Positions 7,463 to 14,961 are shown, counted from the first letter of the stretch. The stretch: DNA of 15,073 nucleotides from an uncultured Desulfobacterium sp. (GCA_937124525.1 CAKZLA010000055.1:1-15073), one strand, 5' to 3'. Program-made: numbers and translations. Notes: generated by a model from the sequence alone, not told the origin.

Positions 7463-8335
7463 TTATCCCCATTTCCCCATAAGTCCCTGGGGTCTTACGG
7501 CCAGGGTTGTCAACAATACGGCAAATAATGCGATGAGTGTCCATGTCATTCCAAAATACCATCCCACAAAGGCTTCCAGCATGCCCACGATAAAGGCGGC
7601 ATAAAGACCTCCCTTGATGCTGCCCATACCCCCAAAGGCCGTGATGACCCATGCCTTGACCAGAATATCCCACCCGCCTGCGGGGGTAATAAAATATTTC
7701 TGGGCAAGAAGAATGCCGCCCATGCCCACCATAACCGTGGAGATGGCAAAGGTTGCGGCAAATACAAAGTCCTTGGGAATCCCCACAATCTGGGCACCGG
7801 CAGGGTTCTGGGCCACGGCCCTGACTGACATGCCTGTGCGGGTGTTGTTGAGAAACCATCTAAAGAGCAGGATTCCCCCAAGGGAGAATATAAAGATCAT
7901 CACATCCTGGTAGGATAGAATAAATTCCCCCATTTCAAAGCTTCCTTCCAGGATGGAGGGCAATGATTTCATCCGGGCACCAAAGACCACTTGGTAGGAG
8001 TTGTCCAGAAACAGGGCCAATCCCAATGTGATCATCATCACCTTTACCTCCCAGTCATCCCGTTTTCGTAAAGGGGCCACCAGGAGTTTTTCAATGAAAA
8101 AACCAAATACCAGGAGAACCGGGGCTGCCAGGCAGAGGACAATGAAATAATTATTTAAAAAGGAGACGCTGAACAGCAAAAAGGCGATATATCCCCCCAT
8201 GCTGTAAAAAGAGCCATAGGCGAAATTAAACGCCTTGGATACCCCGTAGATCAGGGTAAGCCCCACGGCCATGAGGGCATAGACTGATCCGTTGATCAGG
8301 CCGCTGATGATGACATCTATAATTTCAATGAACAT
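7463..8335 (-). CDS. livH: LIV-type ABC transporter permease LivH
   Basis: A 290-residue inner-membrane permease, normal LivH size, with about eight hydrophobic segments. The N-terminus SGLINGSVYALMAVGLTLIYGVSKAFNFAYGSFYSMGGY is classic for the family (quoted in parts: NGSVYALMAVGLTLIYG, then NFAYGSFYSMGGY). The coupling loop NTRTGMSVRAVAQNPAGAQI fits the T..G...RA..QN..A pattern that contacts the LivG/LivF ATPases. An AGGAG ribosome site precedes the ATG, 14 bp after the livF stop. It is central in the operon and partners LivM. Confidence 0.93.
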   Translation of the reverse strand: MFIEIIDVIISGLINGSVYALMAVGLTLIYGVSKAFNFAYGSFYSMGGYIAFLLFSVSFLNNYFIVLCLAAPVLLVFGFFIEKLLVAPLRKRDDWEVKVMMITLGLALFLDNSYQVVFGARMKSLPSILEGSFEMGEFILSYQDVMIFIFSLGGILLFRWFLNNTRTGMSVRAVAQNPAGAQIVGIPKDFVFAATFAISTVMVGMGGILLAQKYFITPAGGWDILVKAWVITAFGGMGSIKGGLYAAFIVGMLEAFVGWYFGMTWTLIALFAVLLTTLAVRPQGLMGKWG

Positions 8336-8349
8336 CTTTGTCTCTCCTG

Positions 8350-9054
8350 TTACATGCCAAGAAAAATTTCTTTTAAATGATCATTGCCAAGGGCCTCTTC
8401 CTTGCTTCCTTCAAAGGAGATTATCCCCTCTTCCAGTACATAAATTTTATCTGCAAGTTCCGTGATCTGGGGAATGTTTTGCTCCACCACCAGGACGGTG
8501 ATACCCTGGGTGTTGATCTGTTTAATGATCCGTGCCACTTCGTCCCTGAGATTGGGTTGCAGCCCAAGGGAGGGCTCATCAATGGCCAGAAAATCGGCAT
8601 TTGACATGAGTCCCCTTGCAATGGCAAGCATTCTTGCCTCTCCGCCGCTCATGGTGGATGCCAGTTGTTTCCGGCGATCGGCAAGGCGGGGAAACAATGA
8701 AAACACCTTTTCCAGATTTTCTTTTTCGTGGGGCCTGGCAGACCGGGAATAGGCACCCAGCTTAAGGTTTTCCAGCACCGTCATCTCCGGAAAGAGCTCC
8801 CGATTTTCTGCAATATAGGTGATGCCTTTGTTCACAAGCTTTTCAGAACCCAGGCCGGTGATATTTTCGCCGTCATAGATAATGTTACCCGTCACCTTTT
8901 CCACCAGACCGCAGATTGACTTTAGAACGGTGCTTTTCCCGTGGCCATTGGGGCCCAGCATGACCACCACCTCTCCTTTTCCCACGTTCAAGGAGACATT
9001 TTTGAGTACATGGAAATCGTCATAATATGCGTTTAAATCATGGACCTTTATCAT
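8350..9054 (-). CDS. livF: LIV-type ABC transporter ATPase LivF
   Basis: A 234-residue ABC ATPase. Walker A GPNGHGKST is at 34-42, the Q-loop region contains AENRELFPEMTVLENL, the signature is MSGGE (135-139), and Walker B ends in Asp159-Glu160 of LAIDEP. VVEQN replaces the usual switch His, which is normal for LivF. The start at 9054 is preferred because its ATG overlaps the livG stop as ATGA and gives the family's usual N-terminus (MIKVHDLNAYY). A longer frame from 9075 would add seven residues. It pairs with LivG to drive uptake. Confidence 0.93.
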   Translation of the reverse strand: MIKVHDLNAYYDDFHVLKNVSLNVGKGEVVVMLGPNGHGKSTVLKSICGLVEKVTGNIIYDGENITGLGSEKLVNKGITYIAENRELFPEMTVLENLKLGAYSRSARPHEKENLEKVFSLFPRLADRRKQLASTMSGGEARMLAIARGLMSNADFLAIDEPSLGLQPNLRDEVARIIKQINTQGITVLVVEQNIPQITELADKIYVLEEGIISFEGSKEEALGNDHLKEIFLGM

Positions 9055-9758
9055 GTTCCATCCCCCAGATAACATTCAATGACCCGTGGATCACTGGTGA
9101 CGACAACGGGATCTCCACAGCAGATTTCCGTACCCGTCTCGATGATCAATAGTTTTTCCGTCAGTTCCGTGAGAACCTTCATGAAATGTTCGATAATAAT
9201 GATGGTGACCCCCAGATCCTGGTTGATGCGCTGGATCAGGTCCATGAGTTGAATGATTTCCTTGGCATTGGAGCCGGCCATGGGTTCATCCAGCATCAAT
9301 ATTGCAGGTTTTGTGGCCAGGGCCGCCCCGATCATAATCATCTTTTTATCCAGAAGATTAAGTTGGCCCACCATGGCATTTCGTTTATCCTGGAGGTTTA
9401 CGAATTCCAGAATTTTGTCCACATAATCCTGTTCAAACCCCGCCTGGCTGCCAAAATGATTTCCCACACCAATGCTTTTTTCCACACTCAGGCTGGGAAA
9501 TGTCTGGGGAATCTGGAAGGTTCGTGAGATACCCAGTTTTGCAATTTTATGGGGGGGCAGGCCCCCAATGTCTTTCCCATTAAAGGAGATGGCTCCCTCA
9601 AAGGAATAGAGACCGGAGATGAGGTTATACAGGGTGGACTTCCCTGCCCCATTGGGACCGGCAATTCCGAACACCTGACCCTTGGAAACGGTAAAGCTCA
9701 ACGAATTGACGGCGGTCAGTTCACCAAATTTCTTGGTGACGTTCGTCAGTTTTAGCAT
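9051..9758 (-). CDS. livG: LIV-type ABC transporter ATPase LivG, with a degenerate signature motif
   Basis: A 235-residue ABC ATPase, first gene of the transporter operon. Walker A GPNGAGKST is at 34-42, Q-loop Gln82 lies in SRTFQIPQ, Walker B gives Asp157-Glu158 in LMLDEPMAG, and switch His191 is in IIEHFM. The C-loop, normally LSGGQ or LAYGQ, reads LNLLDKK (133-139), so the glycines that contact ATP across the dimer are absent. A LivG subgroup with a non-canonical C-loop is known from memory, so this may be lineage-typical rather than damage. The reading frame extends upstream to 9962, but the start at 9758 has a GGAAGGAA ribosome site and the family's normal N-terminus, and the extra 68 residues resemble translated leader. 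Confidence 0.92.
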   Translation of the reverse strand: MLKLTNVTKKFGELTAVNSLSFTVSKGQVFGIAGPNGAGKSTLYNLISGLYSFEGAISFNGKDIGGLPPHKIAKLGISRTFQIPQTFPSLSVEKSIGVGNHFGSQAGFEQDYVDKILEFVNLQDKRNAMVGQLNLLDKKMIMIGAALATKPAILMLDEPMAGSNAKEIIQLMDLIQRINQDLGVTIIIIEHFMKVLTELTEKLLIIETGTEICCGDPVVVTSDPRVIECYLGDGT

Positions 9759-9802
9759 ACTGTTCCTTCCTTCATGTTGAAGTTGAATACAGTTTTCTAT
9801 CA

Positions 9803-9818
9803 CGTAGTATGTAATATG
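9803..9818. promoter_or_regulatory. Second operator-like box in the livG leader
   Basis: On the minus strand this reads CATATTA-CA-TACTACG, sharing the left half and centre of the palindrome at 9888-9903 exactly and 5 of 7 bases of the right half. The two boxes lie 85 bp apart. A second weaker site downstream of the promoter is common for looping or roadblock repression; the binding protein is not known. Confidence 0.45.
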
Positions 9819-9859
9819 CGATCTGTTGCTTAATGCATTATCATAGTGTTTTTTGAAAA

Positions 9860-9888
9860 GCAAGACAAAATTGTGAGAAATGTCTTGC
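9860..9888 (-). repeat. Inverted repeat at the predicted 5' end of the liv mRNA
   Basis: GCAAGACA (9860-9867) and TGTCTTGC (9881-9888) are perfect complements around a 13-nt loop. The predicted transcription start from the -10 at 9896-9901 is close to 9889, so the mRNA would begin with this hairpin. A 5'-terminal hairpin usually protects mRNA from decay; it could also be a separate binding site. Confidence 0.45.
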
Positions 9889-9903
9889 ATATTACATAAT
9901 ATG
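9888..9903. promoter_or_regulatory. Candidate TetR-type operator overlapping the livG -10
   Basis: CATATTA-CA-TAATATG is a perfect 7-bp palindrome with a 2-bp centre. It covers the predicted -10 element, the position expected for a repressor site. The TetR-family gene at 12361 in the divergent operon is the obvious candidate binder. AT-rich palindromes can occur by chance, but the related box at 9803-9818 supports a real site. Confidence 0.55.
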
Positions 9904-9925
9904 TGATATATAAAAACCGAATCAA
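9896..9925 (-). promoter_or_regulatory. Predicted sigma-70 promoter for livGFHMK
   Basis: On the minus strand TTGATT (-35, 9920-9925) and TATTAT (-10, 9896-9901) are separated by 18 bp. An alternative pair slightly downstream, TTGCTT followed by TAATGC with a 17-bp spacer, is weaker. The overlap with the palindrome at 9888-9903 suits a repressible promoter. Confidence 0.5.
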
Positions 9926-10099
9926 GGATTAGAAGATAGAACCTCCAGCTATTCCCGATCACAACAAGGGTAACTATCTAAAGTTATTAATAATAATGCT
10001 TTGATTCTTAAAAAAACTATTTTGACAAATATTGAAAAATATCAGGTGGTTAAATAGAAGCCGGGAGTTGCTGTAAAACCGCTTTAAACCATAGCAGTC

Positions 10100-10117
10100 A
10101 AAGGAGGCGGAACCATT
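10100..10117 (+). promoter_or_regulatory. Strong ribosome site followed by an apparent ATT start codon
   Basis: AAAGGAGG at 10100-10107 lies 7 nt before ATT at 10115-10117. The frame has a stop at 10085 and contains no ATG, GTG or TTG before the first cluster cysteine at 10148, so a normal start cannot encode the complete first iron-sulfur motif. ATC at 10127 and ATA at 10091 are less well placed. Confidence 0.65.
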
Positions 10118-10537
10118 AATTCATTTATCAAAACCAATTTTGATCTCTGCACGGGTTGCAATATTTGCCAGCTGGCCTGCTCCATGCGGTGGCATGGGGG
10201 GTATAATACCCGACGATCCAGGTTGCTGATTCAAAATACAAGGGAAAATCTTTACCATAAGCCAGTGGTTTGTAATCAGTGCGCCAATGCCTATTGCATG
10301 AATGTTTGTCCGGCCAAGGCCTATTCAAGGAACGAGGCAGGGGTGGTACTCATTGATGAGAATCGCTGTGTGGGCTGTGGATTGTGCGTACAATTTTGCC
10401 CCGAGGGCATGGTGAAACTGGACCCGGAAACAAAAAAGGCGGTGAAATGCGATACCTGCATGGGAGATCCCCTGTGTGTATCTGCCTGCCCCACCGGTGC
10501 ACTTGAATGGATAAATGGAGGAGAAAAAGATGAATGA
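10115..10537 (+). CDS. Four-cluster [4Fe-4S] ferredoxin, electron-transfer partner of AOR
   Basis: A 140-residue polyferredoxin with 16 cysteines in four groups: CTGCNICQLAC, CNQCANAYCMNVC, CVGCGLCVQFC and CDTCMGDPLCVSAC. Each group fits one [4Fe-4S] site, the layout of HycB/YdhY-type subunits and of the small subunit next to AOR in some anaerobes. It should carry electrons from the AOR below to ferredoxin or another acceptor. There is no signal peptide, so it is cytosolic. The first ATG (10184) would discard the whole first cluster motif, so I take the ATT at 10115, which has an excellent ribosome site. Its stop overlaps the AOR start by 8 bp, showing translational coupling. If ATT is not used, a sequence error in the start codon is the other explanation. 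Confidence 0.85.
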   Translation: MNSFIKTNFDLCTGCNICQLACSMRWHGGYNTRRSRLLIQNTRENLYHKPVVCNQCANAYCMNVCPAKAYSRNEAGVVLIDENRCVGCGLCVQFCPEGMVKLDPETKKAVKCDTCMGDPLCVSACPTGALEWINGGEKDE

Positions 10538-12380
10538 AGCATACATGAAAAAGTTTCTCCTTGTGGATTTAACCACCCTAACATCCCGGGAAATCCCTTT
10601 ATCCCGCAAGATGAGAGAACAATATATCGGGGGTAAAGGATTTGGTGCCAGGTTTCTTTATGATCTCCTTGTTCCGGGTACCGATCCATTGTCCCCGGAA
10701 AATATTCTCATGTTCATGACAGGTCCCCTCACCGGCACCATGGCCCCTGCCATGCGGGGATGTATTGTGACGAAATCGCCGTTGACCCACACCTTTCTGG
10801 ACAGTTACTTTGGGGGACATTTCGCCCCGGAAATTAAATATGCCGGATATGATGGCATTATTGTCCAGGGAAAATCAGACAAACCGGTTTACCTCTGGAT
10901 TGATGATGGCACCCTTGAAATACGGAATGCGGCCCATCTCTGGGGCCAGGATACCCTGGAGGTAAATCATGCCATCAAAGAAGAGCTTGGGGACGGTTCC
11001 GTGCGGGTGGCATCCATTGGCCCGGCCGGGGAAAATCTGGTGAACTATGCCCTCATCGGCTGTGAATATAATCGCCAGGCCGGAAGGGGCGGTGCCGGGG
11101 CCGTGATGGGGTCTAAAAACCTTAAGGCCATTGCGGTGCGGGGTACCAGGATTGTCGGTATTAACCATGGGCCTTCATTTCTTTTGGCCTGTGACAAAGC
11201 CCGGGCAGAGCTGGATGCAAGCCCTGACATTGATGCCATGAAAGCCGGAGGTACGGCCGGTTCCGTTGATTATGCCAATGAAACAGGCTTGCTTCCCCAT
11301 AAAAATTATGCGGGTGGAACCTTTGAGAAAAGCAGCAAACTTTCTGATATTGGCCAGGCCAGGCACCTGTGGCTGGGCAGTTCCGCCTGCATGGGATGCC
11401 CCATAAGGTGCAGTAAAATGGGGGCCGTCAGAACCGGGAAATACAAGGGTATCATCACTGATATGCTGGAGTATGAATCTGCAGCCCTCATGGGAGCCAA
11501 TCTGGATATCAGTGATGTAAGGGCCGTGGCCCATCTGGTTAAATTGTGCGATCTCCTGGGTATTGACAGTATGTCCACAGGGGCAGCCATTGGGTTTGCC
11601 ATGGAACTTGGCGAAAAGGGACTCCTTGACTCCCCGGAAGGCGTGGAACTGAAGTTCGGCAATATCCAGGCAGCGGAATATCTCATTAAAACCATTGCAA
11701 ATCAGGACAGTGATCTGGGACGAATCCTGGCCCAGGGCGTTAAAAAAGCCGCTGAAATAATTGGCAAAGCTACCAAGGATATGGCCGTCCATGTCAAGGG
11801 CATGGAAGCACCTGCATGGGGTCCCCGGGGGGCTTCGGGAATGGGGCTTGCCATCATGACCGCCGATCGGGGGGCATGTCACCAGCGGGCCTTTCCCATC
11901 TCCTACGAGGTAGGGGGTGTGGAGTGGAAAGGCCAGCAGATGGCCCCCCTGGACATTGTTGGAAAAGCAGAATTGGTATCTTTCCTGCAAAATTATTCAG
12001 CTGGTCTCGATACCCTTGTAAAATGTGATTTTGGCAGTTTTGGTATCTCAGGCAATACCTATGGCTTACTCCTGGCAGCGGCAACGGGGCAAGCGGTGGG
12101 AAAAACCCTGTTTGACGATACCGGTGAAAGAATCTGGAATCTGACACGGCTTTTTAATTTAAGGGAGGGGCTTGATCCCTTAGAAGATCGCCTGCCCCGA
12201 AGATTTGTGTCAGAACCCCTGCCCGATGGGCCCCATAAAGGCCATCGGATTTCCCCGGAAGATATGGAATATATGAAACAAGACTATTATTCACAGCGTG
12301 GATGGAGTAAAAAGGGGATTCCCCTTGAATCAACCTTAAAGCGTTTGGGAGTAGAGCATAATGAATTATATACCAAATAA
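10530..12380 (+). CDS. aor: Aldehyde:ferredoxin oxidoreductase, tungsten-pterin large subunit
   Basis: A 616-residue cytosolic enzyme that oxidises an aldehyde to the acid and reduces ferredoxin. The N-terminal domain carries GGKGFGARFL (from 34), and GRGGAGAVMGSKNLKAI (from about 185) lies in the tungstopterin-binding part. The single [4Fe-4S] cluster ligands are CMGCPIRC (287, 290, 294) and Cys499 in LVKCDFGSFG, spaced like the well-known archaeal AOR. DLLGID matches the pterin-binding D..G.D motif. The start at 10530 is chosen over 10515 because GGAGGAG lies 6 nt before it. The gene overlaps the ferredoxin (8 bp) and the TetR gene (20 bp). With a choline dehydrogenase nearby and no NAD-linked aldehyde dehydrogenase, betaine aldehyde is an attractive but unproven substrate. 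Confidence 0.93.
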   Translation: MNEAYMKKFLLVDLTTLTSREIPLSRKMREQYIGGKGFGARFLYDLLVPGTDPLSPENILMFMTGPLTGTMAPAMRGCIVTKSPLTHTFLDSYFGGHFAPEIKYAGYDGIIVQGKSDKPVYLWIDDGTLEIRNAAHLWGQDTLEVNHAIKEELGDGSVRVASIGPAGENLVNYALIGCEYNRQAGRGGAGAVMGSKNLKAIAVRGTRIVGINHGPSFLLACDKARAELDASPDIDAMKAGGTAGSVDYANETGLLPHKNYAGGTFEKSSKLSDIGQARHLWLGSSACMGCPIRCSKMGAVRTGKYKGIITDMLEYESAALMGANLDISDVRAVAHLVKLCDLLGIDSMSTGAAIGFAMELGEKGLLDSPEGVELKFGNIQAAEYLIKTIANQDSDLGRILAQGVKKAAEIIGKATKDMAVHVKGMEAPAWGPRGASGMGLAIMTADRGACHQRAFPISYEVGGVEWKGQQMAPLDIVGKAELVSFLQNYSAGLDTLVKCDFGSFGISGNTYGLLLAAATGQAVGKTLFDDTGERIWNLTRLFNLREGLDPLEDRLPRRFVSEPLPDGPHKGHRISPEDMEYMKQDYYSQRGWSKKGIPLESTLKRLGVEHNELYTK

Positions 12381-12954
12381 AAAAGAAGCCAGGAGACTTG
12401 CCACCCGTGGGAAAATTATAGATGCGGCAACCCATCTTTTTGCCACATTGGGATTTCACAAAACCACCATACAAGATATTGCCCAGCACATTGGCATGAC
12501 CACCGGGGCCGTATTTCACCATTTTGGGTCTAAGAAAGATATTTTGGATGCAGTGGTGGAAAACCTGGATCATAATTTTGAAGAATATATTGAATTTTTA
12601 GCCCAGGAGCACAAGGATCGTCAAAGCATGATCACAGGAGTAGCAGATATTTTTGTTGAACGATTTCATTCCGATCCCGATATCATTATAAGTATGACCT
12701 CTCTTGCGGCTGAGTTCAGCAGCATCAGGGGACCTGTGATCCTCAAAGTTCAGGCTGTTTATGACCGATTTGTGGATGCTTTTGAATCTGCATTGAATCG
12801 GTTTTCCCAGGAAAAAATCAATCGAGCCGTTGCCATCGGATTCATCGCCGGGCTCCAGGGTGTGGCGGTTCAGGCGTTGTTGCGGGAAGGTGAGATGACC
12901 ATTGAGGAGTTGGTGCAAGGGTTTCTCAGTATAAATGCCCTTGGCAAGTCTTAA
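12361..12954 (+). CDS. TetR/AcrR-family transcriptional regulator
   Basis: A 197-residue DNA-binding repressor candidate. The N-terminal HTH runs through RGKIIDAATHLFATLGFHKT and TTIQDIAQHIGMTTGAVFHHF, then the usual GSKKDIL. The C-terminal helical domain has no family signature that reveals the ligand, and it does not resemble BetI in the parts I can compare. It starts inside the last codons of the AOR gene (20-bp overlap) with GGGAG about 9 nt upstream, so it is made together with the enzymes. By position it may control its own operon, the divergent liv operon and betA; the palindromes at 9888-9903 and 13138-13155 are possible sites but differ in sequence. Confidence 0.92.
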   Translation: MNYIPNKKEARRLATRGKIIDAATHLFATLGFHKTTIQDIAQHIGMTTGAVFHHFGSKKDILDAVVENLDHNFEEYIEFLAQEHKDRQSMITGVADIFVERFHSDPDIIISMTSLAAEFSSIRGPVILKVQAVYDRFVDAFESALNRFSQEKINRAVAIGFIAGLQGVAVQALLREGEMTIEELVQGFLSINALGKS

Positions 12955-13002
12955 CGTCACCGCCATCAGGAATAATTTTAAACATTTTAGTATTTTTTTT
13001 AT

Positions 13003-13035
13003 ATGAAAGAGTAGGCACACCTAATATTCTTTCAT
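13003..13035 (+). repeat. Nested hairpin between the TetR gene and betA
   Basis: ATGAAAGA (13003-13010) pairs with TCTTTCAT (13028-13035), and inside it TAGG (13012-13015) pairs with CCTA (13020-13023) around CACA. The T-run lies before, not after, the hairpin, so it is not a standard terminator for the TetR operon. It could be an mRNA structure or a binding site. Confidence 0.4.
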
Positions 13036-13037
13036 TC

Positions 13038-13104
13038 TTGTTGTGGGCAGGCCCAGGTCCCCCATGCGGTCTGCCCGTGGCAGTTATATGAAATTCCGTC
13101 CAAC
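13038..13104 (-). repeat. REP-like palindromic repeat, copy A
   Basis: GGGCAGGCC (13045-13053) and GGTCTGCCC (13068-13076) form a 9-bp stem with one G-T pair. The flanks GTGGCAGTTATATGAAATTC and CCGTCCAAC on one side and TTGTTGTGGGC on the other match copies C and D downstream of betA in reverse orientation. It lies directly upstream of betA. Confidence 0.7.
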
Positions 13105-13137
13105 GGACTGGAAACATGAGCGTTTTAAATTTTGTTG

Positions 13138-13155
13138 TGGCAAGCTATCTTGCCA
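13138..13155. promoter_or_regulatory. 18-bp palindrome just upstream of the betA ribosome site
   Basis: TGGCAAG-CTAT-CTTGCCA is a perfect 7-bp inverted repeat with a 4-bp centre. It ends 9 bp before AAGGAG at 13165-13170. As DNA it could be a repressor operator; as RNA it would form a compact hairpin beside the ribosome site. Its sequence differs from the livG boxes. Confidence 0.5.
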
Positions 13156-13175
13156 TGTTTACTCAAGGAGTGGGT

Positions 13176-14837
13176 ATGATGAAAAAAAACTATGATTTTA
13201 TTATCATTGGAGGCGGATCAGCCGGATGCGTACTTGCAAACAGGCTCAGTGCAAATCCTTCAAACAAGGTTCTGGTACTTGAGGCAGGGCGGCCGGATTA
13301 TATCTGGGATGTTTTTATTCACATGCCCGCTGGTCTGACGTTTCCCCTGGGTAATAAATTTTATGACTGGTGCTATGAATCAGAACCCGAACCCCACATG
13401 GGAAATCGTCGTATTTTCCATGGCCGGGGAAAGGTGCTGGGGGGCTCTTCCAGCATCAATGGGATGATCTACATCCGGGGCAATGCCATGGATTATGAAA
13501 AGTGGAGTAAAGATCCCGGCATGGAAAATTGGGATTATGCCAATTGTCTTCCTTATTTTAAACGGGCTGAAAACCGTCTCATGGGGGCAGATGAGTACCA
13601 TGGGGTCAACGGCCCCCTTCTGCTGGAAACCGGTCCTTGCACCAATCCTCTTTTTGGGGGGTTCATGGCAGCGGGCAAGGAGGCCGGATATCCTCTCACC
13701 GATGATGTCAACGGATACCAGCAGGAAGGGTTTGGCAAATTTGACCGCAACATCTTCAGGGCCAGACGATTGAGTGCGGCCAGGGCCTATCTGCATCCGG
13801 TGTTAAAGAAACGTCCCAACCTGGACGTGATCTGCCGGGCCTTTACCACAAAAATTCTTTTCCAGGGTAAACGGGCCGTGGGGGTTGAGTATACAAAGGG
13901 CAAGTCAACCACTGTAAGACAAGCCTTTGCAGGGGAGGTGATCTGCTGTGGTGGGTCCATTAATTCCCCCCAGACCCTTCAGCTGTCCGGGGTGGGCAAT
14001 GCTGCTGAATTACAAGCCCTTGGTATTGATGTCGTACATGATCTGCCCGGCGTGGGAGAGAATCTCCAGGATCATCTGGAGGTTTATGTGCAATATGCCT
14101 GTAAAAAACCGGTGAGTATGAATCCTTCCCTGGCCCTGTGGAAAAAGCCCTTTATTGGATTTCAATGGCTGTTCCAGAGAAAGGGAGCTGCGGCCACCAA
14201 CCATTTTGAAGCAGGTGGATTTATCCGGAGCAATGATGAGGTTGAATATCCCAACCTTCAGTTTCATTTCCTTCCCCTGGCCATTCGGTATGATGGTAGC
14301 CAGCCCAGCCAGGCGCATGGATATCAGGTCCATGTGGGACCCATGAACTCCGATGCAAGGGGTTCTGTTAAAATTCATTCCACCGATCCCAAGGTTCATC
14401 CAAAACTTAAGTTCAACTATCTGTCCACGGAACAGGATCGCCGGGAATGGGTGGAAGCCATAAGATGCGCCCGTAATATATTGAACCAGCCAGCCATGGC
14501 TGAGTTTAACGCCGGAGAAACATCCCCAGGACCCGGGGTGGAAACCGATCAGGAGATTTTAGACTGGGTAATCAAAGACAGTGAAACCGCATTGCATCCT
14601 TCCTGTACCTGTAAAATGGGCACCGATGACATGGCTGTTGTGGCACCGGACAGCTTAAAGGTGCATGGTATGGAAGGGCTCCGGGTGGTGGATGCGTCGG
14701 TGATGCCCTATGTGACCAACGGTAATATCTATGCACCGGTGGTGATGATTGCAGAAAAGGCCGCAGATCTTATTTTGGGTAATGCCCTGGCGGCCCCTGC
14801 TGCGTCTGATTTTTATAAACATACAAAAAGTGATTAA
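13176..14837 (+). CDS. betA: Choline dehydrogenase (GMC oxidoreductase, BetA type)
   Basis: A 553-residue flavoprotein of the GMC family, close to BetA in length. BetA oxidises choline to betaine aldehyde at the membrane and passes electrons to the respiratory chain. FAD motif GGGSAG is at 12-17, GMC signature 1 is around [20 protein letters not shown] (about 83-102), signature 2 around [16 protein letters not shown]. The catalytic His474 is in HPSCTCKMG and Asn517 in TNGN near the C-terminus. BetA-specific text includes [29 protein letters not shown] and [12 protein letters not shown], which separates it from AlkJ-like alcohol dehydrogenases. AAGGAG at 13165-13170 supports ATG 13176 or 13179, not the earlier ATG at 13116. 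It lies 220 bp after the TetR gene, with a palindrome before the ribosome site and REP-like repeats on both sides. No betB is in the window. Confidence 0.88.
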   Translation: MMKKNYDFIIIGGGSAGCVLANRLSANPSNKVLVLEAGRPDYIWDVFIHMPAGLTFPLGNKFYDWCYESEPEPHMGNRRIFHGRGKVLGGSSSINGMIYIRGNAMDYEKWSKDPGMENWDYANCLPYFKRAENRLMGADEYHGVNGPLLLETGPCTNPLFGGFMAAGKEAGYPLTDDVNGYQQEGFGKFDRNIFRARRLSAARAYLHPVLKKRPNLDVICRAFTTKILFQGKRAVGVEYTKGKSTTVRQAFAGEVICCGGSINSPQTLQLSGVGNAAELQALGIDVVHDLPGVGENLQDHLEVYVQYACKKPVSMNPSLALWKKPFIGFQWLFQRKGAAATNHFEAGGFIRSNDEVEYPNLQFHFLPLAIRYDGSQPSQAHGYQVHVGPMNSDARGSVKIHSTDPKVHPKLKFNYLSTEQDRREWVEAIRCARNILNQPAMAEFNAGETSPGPGVETDQEILDWVIKDSETALHPSCTCKMGTDDMAVVAPDSLKVHGMEGLRVVDASVMPYVTNGNIYAPVVMIAEKAADLILGNALAAPAASDFYKHTKSD

Positions 14838-14842
14838 AGGCA

Positions 14843-14872
14843 GACTCCGGTAAAAACGGACTTGCTTTTTTA
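14843..14872 (+). terminator. Weak possible terminator after betA
   Basis: TCCG (14846-14849) and CGGA (14857-14860) form a short stem around GTAAAAA, with A-T and G-T pairs possible outside a mismatch, and a run of T follows from 14866. It sits directly after the betA stop. The stem is short, so the call is uncertain. Confidence 0.35.
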
Positions 14873-14891
14873 ATTATAGATACGTTTACAT

Positions 14892-14939
14892 GGCAGCCAC
14901 GGGCAGACCGTATTCGGACCTCGGTCTGCCCATAACAAA
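14892..14939 (+). repeat. REP-like palindromic repeat, copy B
   Basis: GGGCAGACCG (14901-14910) and CGGTCTGCCC (14922-14931) form a perfect 10-bp stem with an 11-nt loop. GCCAC precedes it and ATAACAAA follows, as in copy C. The upstream AT-rich part of the repeat is not conserved in this copy. Confidence 0.7.
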
Positions 14940-14961
14940 GATAAAATTTCTCCCCAGGTTT

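Larger units (their letters stand above)
9759..10114. other. Divergent intergenic region between liv and the ferredoxin-AOR operon
   Basis: This AT-rich 356-bp region should carry promoters in both directions. The minus-strand side has a plausible promoter, two operator-like boxes and a 5' mRNA hairpin, listed separately. On the plus-strand side TTGACA at 10022-10027 could be a -35, but no -10 lies at the normal distance (TTAAAT at 10050 is 22 bp away). ATATT-GAAA-AATAT at 10029-10042 is a short palindrome close to it. A strong ribosome site at 10100-10107 closes the region. Confidence 0.6.

Noticed and set aside
9759..9962. N-terminal extension of LivG
   Set aside because: It would place the predicted promoter and operator inside the gene; the internal start at 9758 has a ribosome site and the family's normal N-terminus.
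10022..10055. Sigma-70 promoter for the ferredoxin-AOR operon
   Set aside because: TTGACA is present but the nearest -10-like hexamers lie 12 or 22 bp away, outside the usual spacing.
11175..11990. Minus-strand reading frame of 271 codons
   Set aside because: It is antisense to the AOR gene, whose cluster and pterin motifs are in the plus frame; composition is not protein-like.
12361..12954. Naming the regulator BetI
   Set aside because: BetI is also a TetR-family protein next to betA, but the sequence outside the HTH does not resemble BetI as I recall it.
13116..13175. Earlier ATG for betA
   Set aside because: No ribosome site precedes it, and the following ATG pair at 13176/13179 has AAGGAG and starts the standard GMC N-terminus.
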